The notes under the pieces: model-generated | Told to the model about the DNA's origin: nothing | Databases searched by the model: none | The model's input: only the letters and a program-made list of their open reading frames with translations | Made by a program: the position numbers and the translations under genes | Assembly: GCA_002159075.1 (NCBI GenBank) | Contig: LZRT01000019.1 | Coordinates: forward strand, 1-64,000 | DNA: 64,000 nt | From: Bacillus thermozeamaize | Lineage (GTDB): Bacteria; Bacillota; Bacilli; ZCTH02-B2 | Reading direction: 5' to 3' | Shown here: one piece after another, positions 25,284 through 34,060 of the stretch | Layout: every line of letters begins with the position of its first letter | Position numbering within the stretch: position 1 is the first letter of the stretch

Positions 25284-25501
25284 CTTCTTTCCTTGTCCTT
25301 ATGATACCATGGGAAAGGAAGATGGAACAAATGTTTGCCAGGAGGGGTCCATGTATCCCACCCCTGAAGGAGTGGGTTTTATTGCCCCCTCCAGACCCTC
25401 GCCGGTTTTTATAAATTTTTGGCACCAATTTGGCACCAACCACCTAAAACAGAACACATGCTCTTTATTCCACCATCATTGATTAAGACACGCAGAAATA
25501 G

Positions 25502-25527
25502 AAAAAAGCCTTGAAAATCAAGGCTTT
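25502..25527 (-). terminator. terminator of the tRNA-Lys/tRNA-Leu transcript
   Basis: AAAGCCTTG pairs with CAAGGCTTT around a 5-base loop and is followed by T residues on the minus strand, 16 bases after the tRNA-Leu CCA end. The stretch 25284-25500 otherwise holds the left end of the TnpB element and a doubled TTGGCACCAA; I see no gene in it. Confidence 0.85.
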
Positions 25528-25545
25528 CATGGTCTGTATGTATGG

Positions 25546-25630
25546 TGCGGGTGAGAGGACTTGAACCTCCATGGCCTTGTGGGCCACTAGAACCTGAATC
25601 TAGCGCGTCTGCCAATTCCGCCACACCCGC
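25546..25630 (-). tRNA. tRNA-Leu (anticodon CAG)
   Basis: The acceptor stem GCGGGTG pairs with CACCCGC, with an encoded CCA at 25543-25545. The anticodon loop TTCAGGT between CTAGA and TCTAG gives CAG. A long variable arm (GTGGCCC...GGCCATG) is typical of class II tRNA-Leu. The T arm is GGTTCAAGTCC. Confidence 0.96.
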
Positions 25631-25640
25631 ATCTTGCTGG

Positions 25641-25713
25641 TGAGCCATGGTGGACTCGAACCACCGACACCCTGATTAAAAGTCAGGTGCTCTACCAACT
25701 GAGCTAATGGCTC
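25641..25713 (-). tRNA. tRNA-Lys (anticodon TTT)
   Basis: GAGCCAT pairs with ATGGCTC, CCA is encoded at 25638-25640, and the anticodon loop CTTTTAA between CTGA and TCAG gives TTT. It precedes tRNA-Leu by 10 bases with no terminator between them, so the two are co-transcribed. Confidence 0.96.
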
Positions 25714-25749
25714 TCGTACGTTAACATCATCTCATCACAGACAAGTTAT

Positions 25750-25778
25750 ATCATAACACGAAACATCGAGTTGTGCAA
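25750..25778 (-). promoter_or_regulatory. promoter of the tRNA-Lys/tRNA-Leu operon
   Basis: On the minus strand TTGCAC and TATGAT are 17 bases apart, with the -10 ending about 37 bases before the tRNA-Lys 5' end. Confidence 0.65.
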
Positions 25779-25788
25779 GAGCAAATCA

Positions 25789-25826
25789 GGAAAAATTTAA
25801 GGCCCCGAATCACTTGTTCGGGGCCC
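25789..25826 (-). terminator. terminator of the penicillin-binding protein gene
   Basis: GGCCCCGAA pairs with TTCGGGGCC around a 7-base loop, followed by TTAAATTTTT on the minus strand, 43 bases after the stop. Confidence 0.85.
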
Positions 25827-25869
25827 TGACAAAACTTTTCAAGCGCTTTTCAGCATGAAAATATCTCTC

Positions 25870-28539
25870 TTAGTACGTCCCTCGCTGAACCGGGGTAGGG
25901 ACCTGGCTTTGCTCTGGCGGCCAGCCGTCCGGCGGTTCGGAGGGGAGCGCATCCGGATGGGTAGATTGCCGATTGGCAGGCTGTTCCGGCTTCCCTTTCC
26001 CTTTTTCTTCCTGCGGCGGCTTCGGCAACAGCCCATTCACCGGTGGCCATATTCCCTCTCCGGAATCATTTCCCTCCGAATCATCTCCCTCCGAGGGAGG
26101 TTGCTGCGGATTGTTCCCATCGGGAGGCTGGGTAGGATCAGGCTGCTCTTCCTGAGGATTTTCTTCCTCAGGACGTTCATTCTTCCATCGCTTCTCCCAT
26201 TCTTTCAGGTAATCTTTCAGATTCCCGGAGCCCGTCACCTCGACCACAGCCTCGTTGGATTTGGGCCCTTCCTCGCCGGTCTTCAGATTATAAGGAATCA
26301 CATAGTAAGTGTAGGTGTACCGGGAATCCACGCCTTCATCGCGGAAATACCCCTCCCTGCTTTCACCGATCAACGTGTCCCCCTGGGGTGCCACGCCCAA
26401 TTCAGGCGGCGCCTCCGAGGGTTGACCCTCTGCCGGTCCCTGTTCTTGCGGGTTCTCCTCGTTCTTCTGCTCTCCTTTTCGTCCATTCAACCACTGTCCA
26501 AGCCAATTTGCCGGTTCGGCCCTGCGGTATACCCGGTAACCCACAGCACCTTCCGGTTCCAGAGGGGTCCAGCTCAGCTCGATCGCCTGCTGCGCGGGGT
26601 TGTATTGTCCCTTCAGGTCCGTAATCTGCGTCAACTGAACAGGCGGGATAAGTTCAGCCACACCTTCCGGACGCTCAAACTGTGTCACCGGGTGGCCTTT
26701 CAAGGCCCGCCGCATCACTTCTTTGAAGAGCTTGGCCGGATAACTTCCGCCGCTGAATTTCAGGTAATGCTTCTCATCCGTCTTGGGATACCCCATCCAG
26801 ACCGCAGCCGTCCATTCCGGCGTGTAGCCGACAAACCAGGCATCCTTGTTCCCGTTCACCTTGAACACCTTCGGATCGAGCGCGACGGTTCCCGTTTTCC
26901 CCGCCACTGCCCGATCCATCCGGGCATTTTTACCCGTTCCCTCCTTCACCACATTTTCCAGCATCCGCGTCATGTAATAGGCGCTTTGCGGGCTCATGAC
27001 GGTTTCGCCATTGGGTTCGGCCTGGACGATCAAACGATCATCCTGCGTGGTGATCTTCTGAATCGCATAAGCCCGCATCATCTTGCCGTTATTGCCAAAC
27101 GCGGTATAGGCCTGGGCCATGTCCAGAGGCGACACGCCATGCGTGAGGCCGCCGAGGGAAATGGCCAGGTTATGACGGTCCTGCTCAGCCATCGGCACGC
27201 CCAACCGGGTGGCAAATTCGTAACCCTTTTCCACTCCGATCTCGTTCAGCAGCCAGGCTGCAGAAGCGTTGATCGAATCCGTCACCGCGGTCATCATCGT
27301 CACTTGCCCGCGATAGCGGCCGCCCGGGTTGGTCGGAGTCCAGTTTCCGTACTCCTTGTAGGTGATCTTCTTGTCGACCAAAAGGTCGTAAGGGCTCCAG
27401 CCCTCTTCCAGCGCCGGTCCATACACGGCAATCGGCTTGAACGAGGAGCCGGGCTGCCGGTCCCGTTGTGTCGCCCAGTTTAGACCCTTGGGCACATAAT
27501 CCCTGCCCCCGGCCATCGCCAGGATCCCGCCGGTCTGGTGATCCAGAATCACCATCCCGCTTTCAATTTTTTGATCATCGGCCGATTTCGGGAAATACTG
27601 GTCATCCGCGAAAACGGCCTCGATCGCCTCCTGGGCCTGACGGTTCAGGTTGGTGTAAATCTTGTAACCGCCGCGGTACAGTTCCGCTTCTGTAAAACCG
27701 TACTTCTTCTCCGCCTCCTTGACCAGATAATCCAGATAGGCCTGGGCAAAGGTTTTCCGCTTCGGCCGCTCGGCCAGGCGAATTTCCTCCCGCTCTGCCA
27801 TCTGCCGTTCCTCAGCCGTGATGTACTGCTGTTCCTCCATCAGCTTGAGAATCACCTTGCGGCGTTCCATCGCCTTTTGCAGGTCGTTGAAGGGAGAGTA
27901 ATCGTTGGGCGCCTTCGGCAGACCGGCCAGCAGGGCCGCCTCGCCCAGTGTCAGTTCGGTCACCGATTTGCCGAAATACAGTTGTGAGGCCGTTTCAATG
28001 CCGTAAGCGCCGTGACCAAAATAGACTTGGTTCAGGTACATCTCCAGAATTTCATCCTTCGAAAACTTCCGTTCCAGGTTGACGGCGATAATGGCCTCCT
28101 TGATTTTCCGGCTCAGGGTGCGATCATGAGTCAAATAGGTCAGTTTGGCAAGCTGTTGCGTGATGGTGCTGCCGCCCTCCACCGTCCGCCCTGCCTGCAA
28201 GTTGACGACCAGGGCGCGGAGGATGCCGATCGGGTCCACCCCGAAATGCTTATAAAACCGTCTGTCTTCCGTCGCGATAAAGGCATCCCGCACATAGTCC
28301 GGCACCTTATCAAAGTCCTCGATCAATTTGCGGTTTTCCACATAAAGCGAAGCTATCTCCTGACCATCCGCATCATAGACGGTTGAAGTCTGGCTCATCT
28401 GTGTCAATTTGGTTTCGTCAATCATCATCTCGCCGGCGATCACGACTCCGGCGATGCTGAAAACAGCCAGCAACACAGCTAACAAGAGGGCAATCCGTAT
28501 CACCCTTCCTTTTTTTCGTCGCGGTTTTGTTTGGGACAA
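25870..28539 (-). CDS. class A penicillin-binding protein (transglycosylase/transpeptidase)
   Basis: It polymerises and cross-links peptidoglycan at the outer membrane face. The 889-residue protein has a basic N-terminus and one membrane segment (residues 12-35). The GT51 domain has the catalytic Glu in AFIATEDRRFYKHFG and GGSTITQQLAK, and EMYLNQVYFGHGAYGIETAS. The transpeptidase domain has SxxK in PGSSFKPI, SxN in DSINASAAW, and KTGT. An Fn3-like segment with SWTPLEPEGAVGYRVYRR follows, then an acidic Pro/Glu/Gln-rich tail. This is the PBP1a/PonA-like layout. The start is TTG, just after GGAGGGGGAAAGG. A leader with its own terminator lies upstream. Confidence 0.93.
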   Translation of the reverse strand: MSQTKPRRKKGRVIRIALLLAVLLAVFSIAGVVIAGEMMIDETKLTQMSQTSTVYDADGQEIASLYVENRKLIEDFDKVPDYVRDAFIATEDRRFYKHFGVDPIGILRALVVNLQAGRTVEGGSTITQQLAKLTYLTHDRTLSRKIKEAIIAVNLERKFSKDEILEMYLNQVYFGHGAYGIETASQLYFGKSVTELTLGEAALLAGLPKAPNDYSPFNDLQKAMERRKVILKLMEEQQYITAEERQMAEREEIRLAERPKRKTFAQAYLDYLVKEAEKKYGFTEAELYRGGYKIYTNLNRQAQEAIEAVFADDQYFPKSADDQKIESGMVILDHQTGGILAMAGGRDYVPKGLNWATQRDRQPGSSFKPIAVYGPALEEGWSPYDLLVDKKITYKEYGNWTPTNPGGRYRGQVTMMTAVTDSINASAAWLLNEIGVEKGYEFATRLGVPMAEQDRHNLAISLGGLTHGVSPLDMAQAYTAFGNNGKMMRAYAIQKITTQDDRLIVQAEPNGETVMSPQSAYYMTRMLENVVKEGTGKNARMDRAVAGKTGTVALDPKVFKVNGNKDAWFVGYTPEWTAAVWMGYPKTDEKHYLKFSGGSYPAKLFKEVMRRALKGHPVTQFERPEGVAELIPPVQLTQITDLKGQYNPAQQAIELSWTPLEPEGAVGYRVYRRAEPANWLGQWLNGRKGEQKNEENPQEQGPAEGQPSEAPPELGVAPQGDTLIGESREGYFRDEGVDSRYTYTYYVIPYNLKTGEEGPKSNEAVVEVTGSGNLKDYLKEWEKRWKNERPEEENPQEEQPDPTQPPDGNNPQQPPSEGDDSEGNDSGEGIWPPVNGLLPKPPQEEKGKGKPEQPANRQSTHPDALPSEPPDGWPPEQSQVPTPVQRGTY

Positions 28540-28610
28540 CCTTTCCCCCTCCTCTTGTATCCGTCAACGACGATACATGACTTCGCAGAAATGACTTCCG
28601 TTAAGGGTGT

Positions 28611-28796
28611 AAAAAAAGATTCACAACCAACTGTGAATCTATCCTTCTTCAATTATTTTATTTGTCATCGCCGAAAAGATTTGCCATCGCCGAAAAGAAA
28701 GGGTCATGCACGCAGAAAATAATGGCAACACTGTATATCGCATGCGCATTATCTAAATCGCACAATCATTATAACGAAAAGCGGATCCCGGTGCAA
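28611..28796 (-). promoter_or_regulatory. promoter and terminator-containing leader upstream of the PBP gene
   Basis: On the minus strand TTGCAC (28791-28796) and TATAAT (28768-28773) are 17 bases apart. About 125 bases downstream a perfect 9-base hairpin (AGATTCACA / TGTGAATCT, 28617-28640) is followed by seven T. The PBP start is 70 bases further. Between them lie two 19-base tandem copies of TTTGYCATCGCCGAAAAGA (28661-28698, one difference, plus-strand reading). This is either an attenuator leader or a short separate RNA of unknown class. A 34-codon minus-strand ORF in it lacks a ribosome site. Confidence 0.5.
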
Positions 28797-28865
28797 TGTC
28801 ATTGCCTGGAACATCAATTTGCCAAATTGTCAACAGATTGTCCCGTGCCGCCTCTCCACTCGTGG

Positions 28866-28871
28866 TATAAT
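28866..28871 (+). promoter_or_regulatory. extended -10 promoter of the hemQ-like gene
   Basis: TGGTATAAT stands 30 bases before the start codon; no good -35 hexamer at 17 bases, as common for extended -10 promoters. It is divergent from the PBP leader promoter. Confidence 0.5.
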
Positions 28872-28901
28872 ACGGACGAAGACGAAAGGAGTGTCGACGA
28901 C

Positions 28902-29639
28902 ATGGCAACCCATCAGGACCATCAACACCATGCGCCACAGGATACCGGCAAAAATCGCAAAACCATCTATACCAATCATCTCGTCTACCGGAGGAATGAA
29001 CACTGGTTTCGTCTCCCTGAACAACAACGGCAGCAGGCCGCCGAAGAACTGCAAGCTGTCCTGGACAAGTACCGCGATCGCATCACCGTCCGCGGCATCT
29101 ACAGCACGGTAGGGTTCCGGAACGATTCTGACGTGGTCTTCTGGATCCTCTCGGAAGAAGTGGATGTCCTGCAGGATTTCGCCGTCGATGTGCGCGGTAC
29201 CGCATTCGGACAAGGCACCGTCTTGCAGTGGGCTTTTCCGGGGCTGACGCGTCCCCCGGAATTTGTCGGCGATCACATCACATCCTTCCAAAAAGGCTTG
29301 CCGCCACGAAAGTACCTCTGTCTCTATCCCTTCGTCCGCACGCCCGAATGGTATCTGCTGCCGCGGGAAGAACGGGGAAAGATGCTGCGTGAGCACGGGA
29401 TGAAGGGCAGGGATTTCCCCGAGGTGATAACCAACAACGTCCAAGGGTTTGGCATCGGCGACTACGAATGGATCCTGGCCTTTGAGTCCGATGAGTACGA
29501 AAAGTTTGTCGATCTCGTCCGCCATCTCCGGGAGACAGAAGCAAGGCGCTACACCAAGCTGGATACGCCGTTCATCATCGGCACGCGCAAAGAGTTGCTG
29601 GATGTGATGCGGGACTTTGCGCCGGAAAGCATCCAATGA
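28902..29639 (+). CDS. hemQ: HemQ-like (coproheme decarboxylase / chlorite dismutase family) protein
   Basis: HemQ converts coproheme to heme b in Gram-positive bacteria. The 245-residue protein has a His/Gln-rich N-terminus, then the ferredoxin-like repeats of the chlorite dismutase family: GIYSTVGFRNDSDVVFWILS, YLCLYPFVRTPEWYLLPREE, MLREHGMKGRDFPEV (with a His in the usual region), and FGIGDYEWILAFESDEYEKF ending RRYTKLDTPFIIG. The motif style is closer to actinobacterial HemQ than to the B. subtilis form. It starts after AAAGGAG and ends in a strong terminator, as a single gene. Confidence 0.85.
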   Translation: MATHQDHQHHAPQDTGKNRKTIYTNHLVYRRNEHWFRLPEQQRQQAAEELQAVLDKYRDRITVRGIYSTVGFRNDSDVVFWILSEEVDVLQDFAVDVRGTAFGQGTVLQWAFPGLTRPPEFVGDHITSFQKGLPPRKYLCLYPFVRTPEWYLLPREERGKMLREHGMKGRDFPEVITNNVQGFGIGDYEWILAFESDEYEKFVDLVRHLRETEARRYTKLDTPFIIGTRKELLDVMRDFAPESIQ

Positions 29640-29678
29640 AAGAAGGGAGGGGTTTTTGCCCCTCCTTCTTTCTTTTTT
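29640..29678 (+). terminator. terminator of the hemQ-like gene
   Basis: GAAGGGAGGGG pairs with CCCCTCCTTCTT around TTTTTG and is followed by CTTTTTT. Confidence 0.9.
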
Positions 29679-29685
29679 CCTGAAA

Positions 29686-29714
29686 GCATAAAAACGGGAT
29701 GGAAAATCAAACTA
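29686..29714 (+). promoter_or_regulatory. candidate sigma-G promoter of germination operon 1
   Basis: GCATA and CAAACTA are 17 bases apart, close to the forespore sigma-G pattern (GHATR, CATNHTA), and lie directly upstream of the gerA-type start. One -10 position deviates. Confidence 0.45.
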
Positions 29715-29734
29715 ATCCCTGTAAGGGGGAGAAA

Positions 29735-31324
29735 ATGGTGCGCAAAGTACGTCATCCCGTGAAAGTCTCAGAGCTCAAAAAAAAGAAAAAAGAGGAACAG
29801 GCCAAACAGGCGGAAAAGAAAACGGAAGCCCTCAAAGAGAGGAAATTGTCCCGAAAACTGGCTGACAACATCGACACGATCCGCCATATCTTTGGCGAAA
29901 GCGATGATCTGGTGATGCGGAACATCATTCTGGCGGGCAAACCGGAAAAAAAGGCGGCCATTGTGTTCATCGACGGACTGGTCAACGCCACGATCATAGA
30001 CGACTACATCCTCAAGAGCCTGATGTTCCATACGCGCCAGCCCACGGACGAAAAACCGGATGAATCCGCTCCTCCCCCCCTGATCGACCAGCTGATCAGA
30101 AGCGGGCTCACCATCAACGAGGTGGGACAGGCCAACGACTTCCGGCAGATCACCCGCAGCCTCCTTTCCGGCGATACCGTCCTCTTGGTGGACGGGGAAG
30201 AGATGGCGCTGTTCATGAACACCAAGGGGTGGGAACGACGCGCGGTGCAGGAACCGAACACCGAATCGGTCGTTCGGGGCCCGCGCGACGGGTTTACCGA
30301 GACCATGCGCGTGAACACGGCGCTGATCCGTCTGCGACTGAAAGACCCCGACTTGCGCGTCAAAAACATGACCATCGGAAAGCGGACCAACACCGACGTC
30401 GCCGTCATCTACATCGACGGCATCGTTGACCAGAAGGTTCTCGAAGAGGTGGTCAAGAGGCTGCAGTCCATCGACATCGACGGCGCCCTGGAAAGCGGTT
30501 ACCTGGAACAGTTGATTGAGGACAACCACTGGTCCCCCTTTCCCCAAATCCAGAATACCGAACGCCCGGACAAAGCGGTGGCCAACCTCCTGGAGGGAAA
30601 AGTGATCATCGTCACCGACGGCACACCTTTCGTGCTGATCGCACCGGCTGTCTTTTCGCAGTTTTACCACAGCCCGGAAGATTATTATGAACGGTTTGGA
30701 ATCGGCACCTTCATCCGCTTCATCCGCCTGATCAGCATGGGAATGTCGTTGCTGTTGCCTTCCCTGTACATCGCCTTTACCTCGTTTCACCCGGAAATGA
30801 TCCCGTCCAAACTGGCCATCGCGATGATGGCCGGCCGCGCCACCGTGCCTTTTCCTGCAGTGGTGGAAGCGATGCTGATGGAAATCGCCGTGGAAATCCT
30901 GCGGGAGGCCAGTGTCCGCCTGCCCGGTCCGATCGGTCCGACGATCGGCATTGTCGGTGCCTTGATCATCGGCGAGTCGGCTGTTTCCGCCGGGATCATC
31001 AGCCCCATCCTGGTCATCATCGTCGGTCTGACGACGCTCGGTTCCTTCGCCACCCCCAGCTACAGCGCGGCCATCGCCCTGCGCATGTTGCGCTTTCCAA
31101 TGATGTTGGCCGCCGGCACCTTAGGCCTTCTGGGCATCATGCTGTTTTTGATCGTGATTATCATCCACCTCTCCAGTCTCAAGTCGTTCGGCGTTCCCTA
31201 CATGGCGCCGATTTCACCAAGCCGTACCTCCGATTTGAAAGATGCGCTGGTTCGCGCGCCGCTCTTCTGGATGCGGAGCCGCCCAAAAATCATGAAGCCT
31301 CGCGACGACAAGCGGCTGGGGTAA
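29735..31324 (+). CDS. gerAA: spore germination receptor subunit A (GerAA/GerKA family), operon 1
   Basis: The A subunit of a nutrient germinant receptor in the spore inner membrane. The 529-residue protein has a Lys-rich N-terminus, a soluble domain (DTIRHIFGESDDLVMRNIIL, ILLVDGEEMALFMNTKGWERR-like segment), the family signature VRGPRDGFTETMRVNTALIR and FPQIQNTERPDKAVANLLEG. About five membrane segments follow after PAVFSQFYHSPEDYYERFG, with PFPAVVEAMLMEIAVEILRE. The ATG at 29735 has AAGGGGG upstream. Subunits B and C follow. The germinant is not predictable. Confidence 0.93.
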   Translation: MVRKVRHPVKVSELKKKKKEEQAKQAEKKTEALKERKLSRKLADNIDTIRHIFGESDDLVMRNIILAGKPEKKAAIVFIDGLVNATIIDDYILKSLMFHTRQPTDEKPDESAPPPLIDQLIRSGLTINEVGQANDFRQITRSLLSGDTVLLVDGEEMALFMNTKGWERRAVQEPNTESVVRGPRDGFTETMRVNTALIRLRLKDPDLRVKNMTIGKRTNTDVAVIYIDGIVDQKVLEEVVKRLQSIDIDGALESGYLEQLIEDNHWSPFPQIQNTERPDKAVANLLEGKVIIVTDGTPFVLIAPAVFSQFYHSPEDYYERFGIGTFIRFIRLISMGMSLLLPSLYIAFTSFHPEMIPSKLAIAMMAGRATVPFPAVVEAMLMEIAVEILREASVRLPGPIGPTIGIVGALIIGESAVSAGIISPILVIIVGLTTLGSFATPSYSAAIALRMLRFPMMLAAGTLGLLGIMLFLIVIIIHLSSLKSFGVPYMAPISPSRTSDLKDALVRAPLFWMRSRPKIMKPRDDKRLG

Positions 31325-31350
31325 TCTGAGGCAGAAAAGGAGAATCTGAG

Positions 31351-32547
31351 ATGGCTGAACCAGGAAGTCAATCCAACATTGCGCAACGCGTGAACATCGC
31401 GAAAGAGGAAACCCCCTATGTGATCGCTCCACGACAAGTGACCGCCATCCTGACCTGTACGTTGATCGGGATGGGCGTCCTCACCCTTCCGCGGATCGCC
31501 AGCTATTGGGCGCATGAAGCAGGATGGCTGTCCATATTTCTAGGGATGTTCATGGCCATGCTCGGCATGGGTCTGATCTCCAGCCTCGGCCAGCGGTTTG
31601 TCGGCCAAACCGTGGTCTCCTACAGCAGGCAGCTCCTCGGCGGAAAAACGCGGCCGCGATTGGGAGTCGTCCTGAGTTTCCCCATTCTCATCAGCCTGGC
31701 AGGGATATGGCTGGCAGACACCAGTATGATCACACGCGCCTTCAGCGAGGTGATCATGGCCGCCGTCTTGGAGAACACGCCCATGAACGTGATCCTTTTC
31801 CTGATGCTGGCCACGGCCATGTACCTGGCGATGCATGAAGCCGAAGTGATCGCGCGGGTCAACGAATTGCTCTTTCCGCTCATTGTCATTCCCGTGCTCT
31901 TGCTGACCCTCATTTCCTTTCAAAACGCCCGCTGGAACAATCTGTTGCCATTGTTTCCCGTTGACTGGCGAGCCTTCTTCATCAGCCTTCTGGCCACTTC
32001 CGTTTTCTATAAGGGTTTTGAAATGATGCTGGTTCTCTCCGCCTTCACCCAACCCATCCCGGCAGCCAGGCGGGCCCAGTTTATCGGCATCGGCATTCCC
32101 GCCCTGCTGAACACCCTGATCACGCTGGCCGCGATTGCCGTCTTCAGTTATGAGGAACTGGAGCGGCTGATGTGGCCCACCCTGGAGCTGGCCACCAGCA
32201 CGGAAATCCCCGGATTGATCTTTGAGCGCGTGGAGGCAGCCTACCTGGCCGTGTGGGTGGCCGCCATTTTTACGGCCATCAGCAATTTCTACTTTGCCAC
32301 GGCCAAGATCTTGCAGGAATCCTTCCGGATCCGGCATCACCAGTGGATCGTTCTGGGACTGTTTCCTTTGCTCCTGTGGTTAAGCAACCTGCCGGCTCAC
32401 GTCTACCAGGTGTTTCATTGGATAGAAATCCTGGGTTACTTGAGTGTCCTGCTCTGGCTTGGAATCCCGCTCATTTTGTGGCTCTTGGCCCAGATCCGGC
32501 TTCGGGAAAAAAACGGGAACCGCCGGACGGACCATCCAGGCCAGTAG
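31351..32547 (+). CDS. gerAB: spore germination receptor subunit B (GerAB family), operon 1
   Basis: An integral membrane subunit of the APC-transporter fold, 398 residues with about ten hydrophobic segments. It starts with a soluble tail and YVIAPRQVTAILTCTLIGMG, then VLTLPRIASYWAHEAGWLSI, LAMHEAEVIARVNELLFPLI and YKGFEMMLVLSAFTQP. It lies 26 bases after the A subunit with AAAAGGAG before the ATG. Confidence 0.92.
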   Translation: MAEPGSQSNIAQRVNIAKEETPYVIAPRQVTAILTCTLIGMGVLTLPRIASYWAHEAGWLSIFLGMFMAMLGMGLISSLGQRFVGQTVVSYSRQLLGGKTRPRLGVVLSFPILISLAGIWLADTSMITRAFSEVIMAAVLENTPMNVILFLMLATAMYLAMHEAEVIARVNELLFPLIVIPVLLLTLISFQNARWNNLLPLFPVDWRAFFISLLATSVFYKGFEMMLVLSAFTQPIPAARRAQFIGIGIPALLNTLITLAAIAVFSYEELERLMWPTLELATSTEIPGLIFERVEAAYLAVWVAAIFTAISNFYFATAKILQESFRIRHHQWIVLGLFPLLLWLSNLPAHVYQVFHWIEILGYLSVLLWLGIPLILWLLAQIRLREKNGNRRTDHPGQ

Positions 32548-32572
32548 ATATGGAGTCTCCGGAAAGGAGGAC

Positions 32573-33733
32573 ATGAGATTGAAACCATCCACTTTCTGCC
32601 ATCGTCCGCATGTTGCCCTCTTCCTCGTTCTCCTGTTTGCCGGCATGTTCCTTACGGGATGCTGGGACCGTCGGGATATCGAGCAGAGATCACTCGTGAG
32701 CGCGATTGGCATTGACAAGGGAACCGCTGGAGACTACCTGATCTCGATTCAGGTGCCCATTCCCAATCAGATTGCCGGCAGCACGGGTACGGGTGGAGGT
32801 GGCGGTGGCGAAGCCTACCGCGTCATCACAAGCACAGGCGATACCTTGATGGAAGGGTTAAACAACCTGCAAAAGCGTACCAACCAGATGATCTTTGTCG
32901 GACATACGCGGGTGATTGCCATCAGCGAAGAGGTGGCCCGGGAGAACATAACCTCCATTATTGATGGGCTCCGCCGCAAATCTTCTTTCCGCCGCCTGCT
33001 CTGGCCGATTGTGGTACATGGAGAGGCCCGCAACCTCCTGACCTTTAGTCCAAAACTGGAGCAACTGCCGACCGTGTTTGTCATGGATCAATTGAAAACC
33101 TCCAGCCAGTTGGGCATTCTGCCCAAATTATCCCTCGGGGACATGTACATCGCCATGAGCAAAACCACCGAGGAACCCATTGCTTATTACGCCCGTGTCA
33201 GCAAAGAGGACATTCAGCTGGATCGGTTGGCCGTCTTCCGTGGCAACCGGATGGTCGGCCATCTGGACACACATGAAATCATTCCTCTGATCCATATCCG
33301 CAATCAACGGAACGGCCCGGACGTCACCGTTCCCATCGATCCGGAAAAGAATGTGTTCGTCACGTTTCATCCGAAAAAAACGAAAACACGGATCGATGCC
33401 CGGTTTGAAGGCGGAAAACCCCGCTTTCAGATTTGCATCCGGATGGACGGCAGCATCACCGAATCCACCTATAAAAAAATCATCGACCCCGTCCGCTGGA
33501 TGAACGAGGTGGAACAAGCCACCGCCGCATATTACGAGAAACTAGCCAAAAAGACCCTGCAGAAACTGCAGAAGGAATATCATGCAGACATTCTCAGGCT
33601 GGGAACATTGGTTCGCGGCCGCTACCCAGAAGCCTGGAAGAAGATTGACAGCTGGGAAACCCTGTTTTCTAATGCAGAGATTCAGGTCACCTATGATGTC
33701 CGCATCCGCCAAACCGGACTGGAAAAACGGTAA
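32573..33733 (+). CDS. gerAC: spore germination receptor lipoprotein subunit C (GerAC family), operon 1
   Basis: A 386-residue lipoprotein: the signal ends FAGMFLTGCWDRRDIEQRSL, with the lipid-modified Cys in the GC-WDR motif shared by GerC proteins. The body has VSAIGIDKG, RTNQMIFVGHTRVIAISEEV and the C-terminal half ending ITYDVRIRQTG-like strands. The ATG at 32573 has GGAAAGGAGG upstream. It closes operon 1 in A-B-C order. Confidence 0.92.
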   Translation: MRLKPSTFCHRPHVALFLVLLFAGMFLTGCWDRRDIEQRSLVSAIGIDKGTAGDYLISIQVPIPNQIAGSTGTGGGGGGEAYRVITSTGDTLMEGLNNLQKRTNQMIFVGHTRVIAISEEVARENITSIIDGLRRKSSFRRLLWPIVVHGEARNLLTFSPKLEQLPTVFVMDQLKTSSQLGILPKLSLGDMYIAMSKTTEEPIAYYARVSKEDIQLDRLAVFRGNRMVGHLDTHEIIPLIHIRNQRNGPDVTVPIDPEKNVFVTFHPKKTKTRIDARFEGGKPRFQICIRMDGSITESTYKKIIDPVRWMNEVEQATAAYYEKLAKKTLQKLQKEYHADILRLGTLVRGRYPEAWKKIDSWETLFSNAEIQVTYDVRIRQTGLEKR

Positions 33734-33752
33734 CCGTCAGCCGCTTCCTTTC

Positions 33753-33781
33753 TTTACAGCAAGTGGGGGACATGGGATAAT
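33753..33781 (+). promoter_or_regulatory. promoter of the CDGSH gene
   Basis: TTTACA and GATAAT are 17 bases apart, 65 bases before the start codon. Confidence 0.6.
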
Positions 33782-33845
33782 GTAACCACAACACCAAAGA
33801 AAGGCAATAAAATGAAAAGAAGGAATTCGAAAGGAGGTACAATAC

Positions 33846-34046
33846 ATGTCTGAGGTGAGCATTACCCCGAGAGACAACGGGCCATTGCTGGTGAAGGGTC
33901 CGATCAAGCTGGTCGACGTGGAAGGCAACGCATTTGAAACCAAGGAGACCACGTACCTGTGCCGCTGCGGCGCGTCCAACAACAAGCCCTTTTGTGACGG
34001 CACGCACGCCAAAATCGGCTTCGACGCCGTCACACGCGCCAAGTAA
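33846..34046 (+). CDS. CDGSH iron-sulfur domain protein
   Basis: A 66-residue protein binding a 2Fe-2S cluster through three Cys and one His. The motif is complete: YLCRCGASNNKPFCDGTHAK, i.e. C-x-C-x8-C-x3-H. Family members are small electron or cluster carriers. It has its own promoter and terminator between the two germination operons, with AAAGGAGG upstream of the ATG. Confidence 0.92.
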   Translation: MSEVSITPRDNGPLLVKGPIKLVDVEGNAFETKETTYLCRCGASNNKPFCDGTHAKIGFDAVTRAK

Positions 34047-34060
34047 ACGGAAGACTTGCA

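Larger units (their letters stand above)
24072..25385 (-). mobile_element. decayed IS605-type (TnpB-only) element
   Basis: The element contains a tnpB pseudogene and no tnpA. At the right end the minus strand has CCCACGGCTT-TAA-AGCCGTG followed by TGGAGTGTCAA, the usual subterminal hairpin of such elements. At the left end a hairpin CCCACTCCTTCAGGGGTGGG lies near 25358-25383. Exact borders depend on an unknown tetra- or pentanucleotide target, so they are approximate. It lies between the B12 leader and the tRNA-Leu gene. Confidence 0.75.

Noticed and set aside
25225-25443. Frame beginning VGAKLVPKIYKNRR next to tRNA-Leu, considered as the end of a phage integrase at a tRNA att site
   Set aside because: Too short, no recombinase motifs, and no repeat of the tRNA 3' end was found on the far side of the TnpB element.
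26000-28500. Long plus-strand frame opposite the penicillin-binding protein gene
   Set aside because: It is the mirror of a GC-rich gene with intact catalytic motifs on the other strand; the plus-strand product has no recognisable features.
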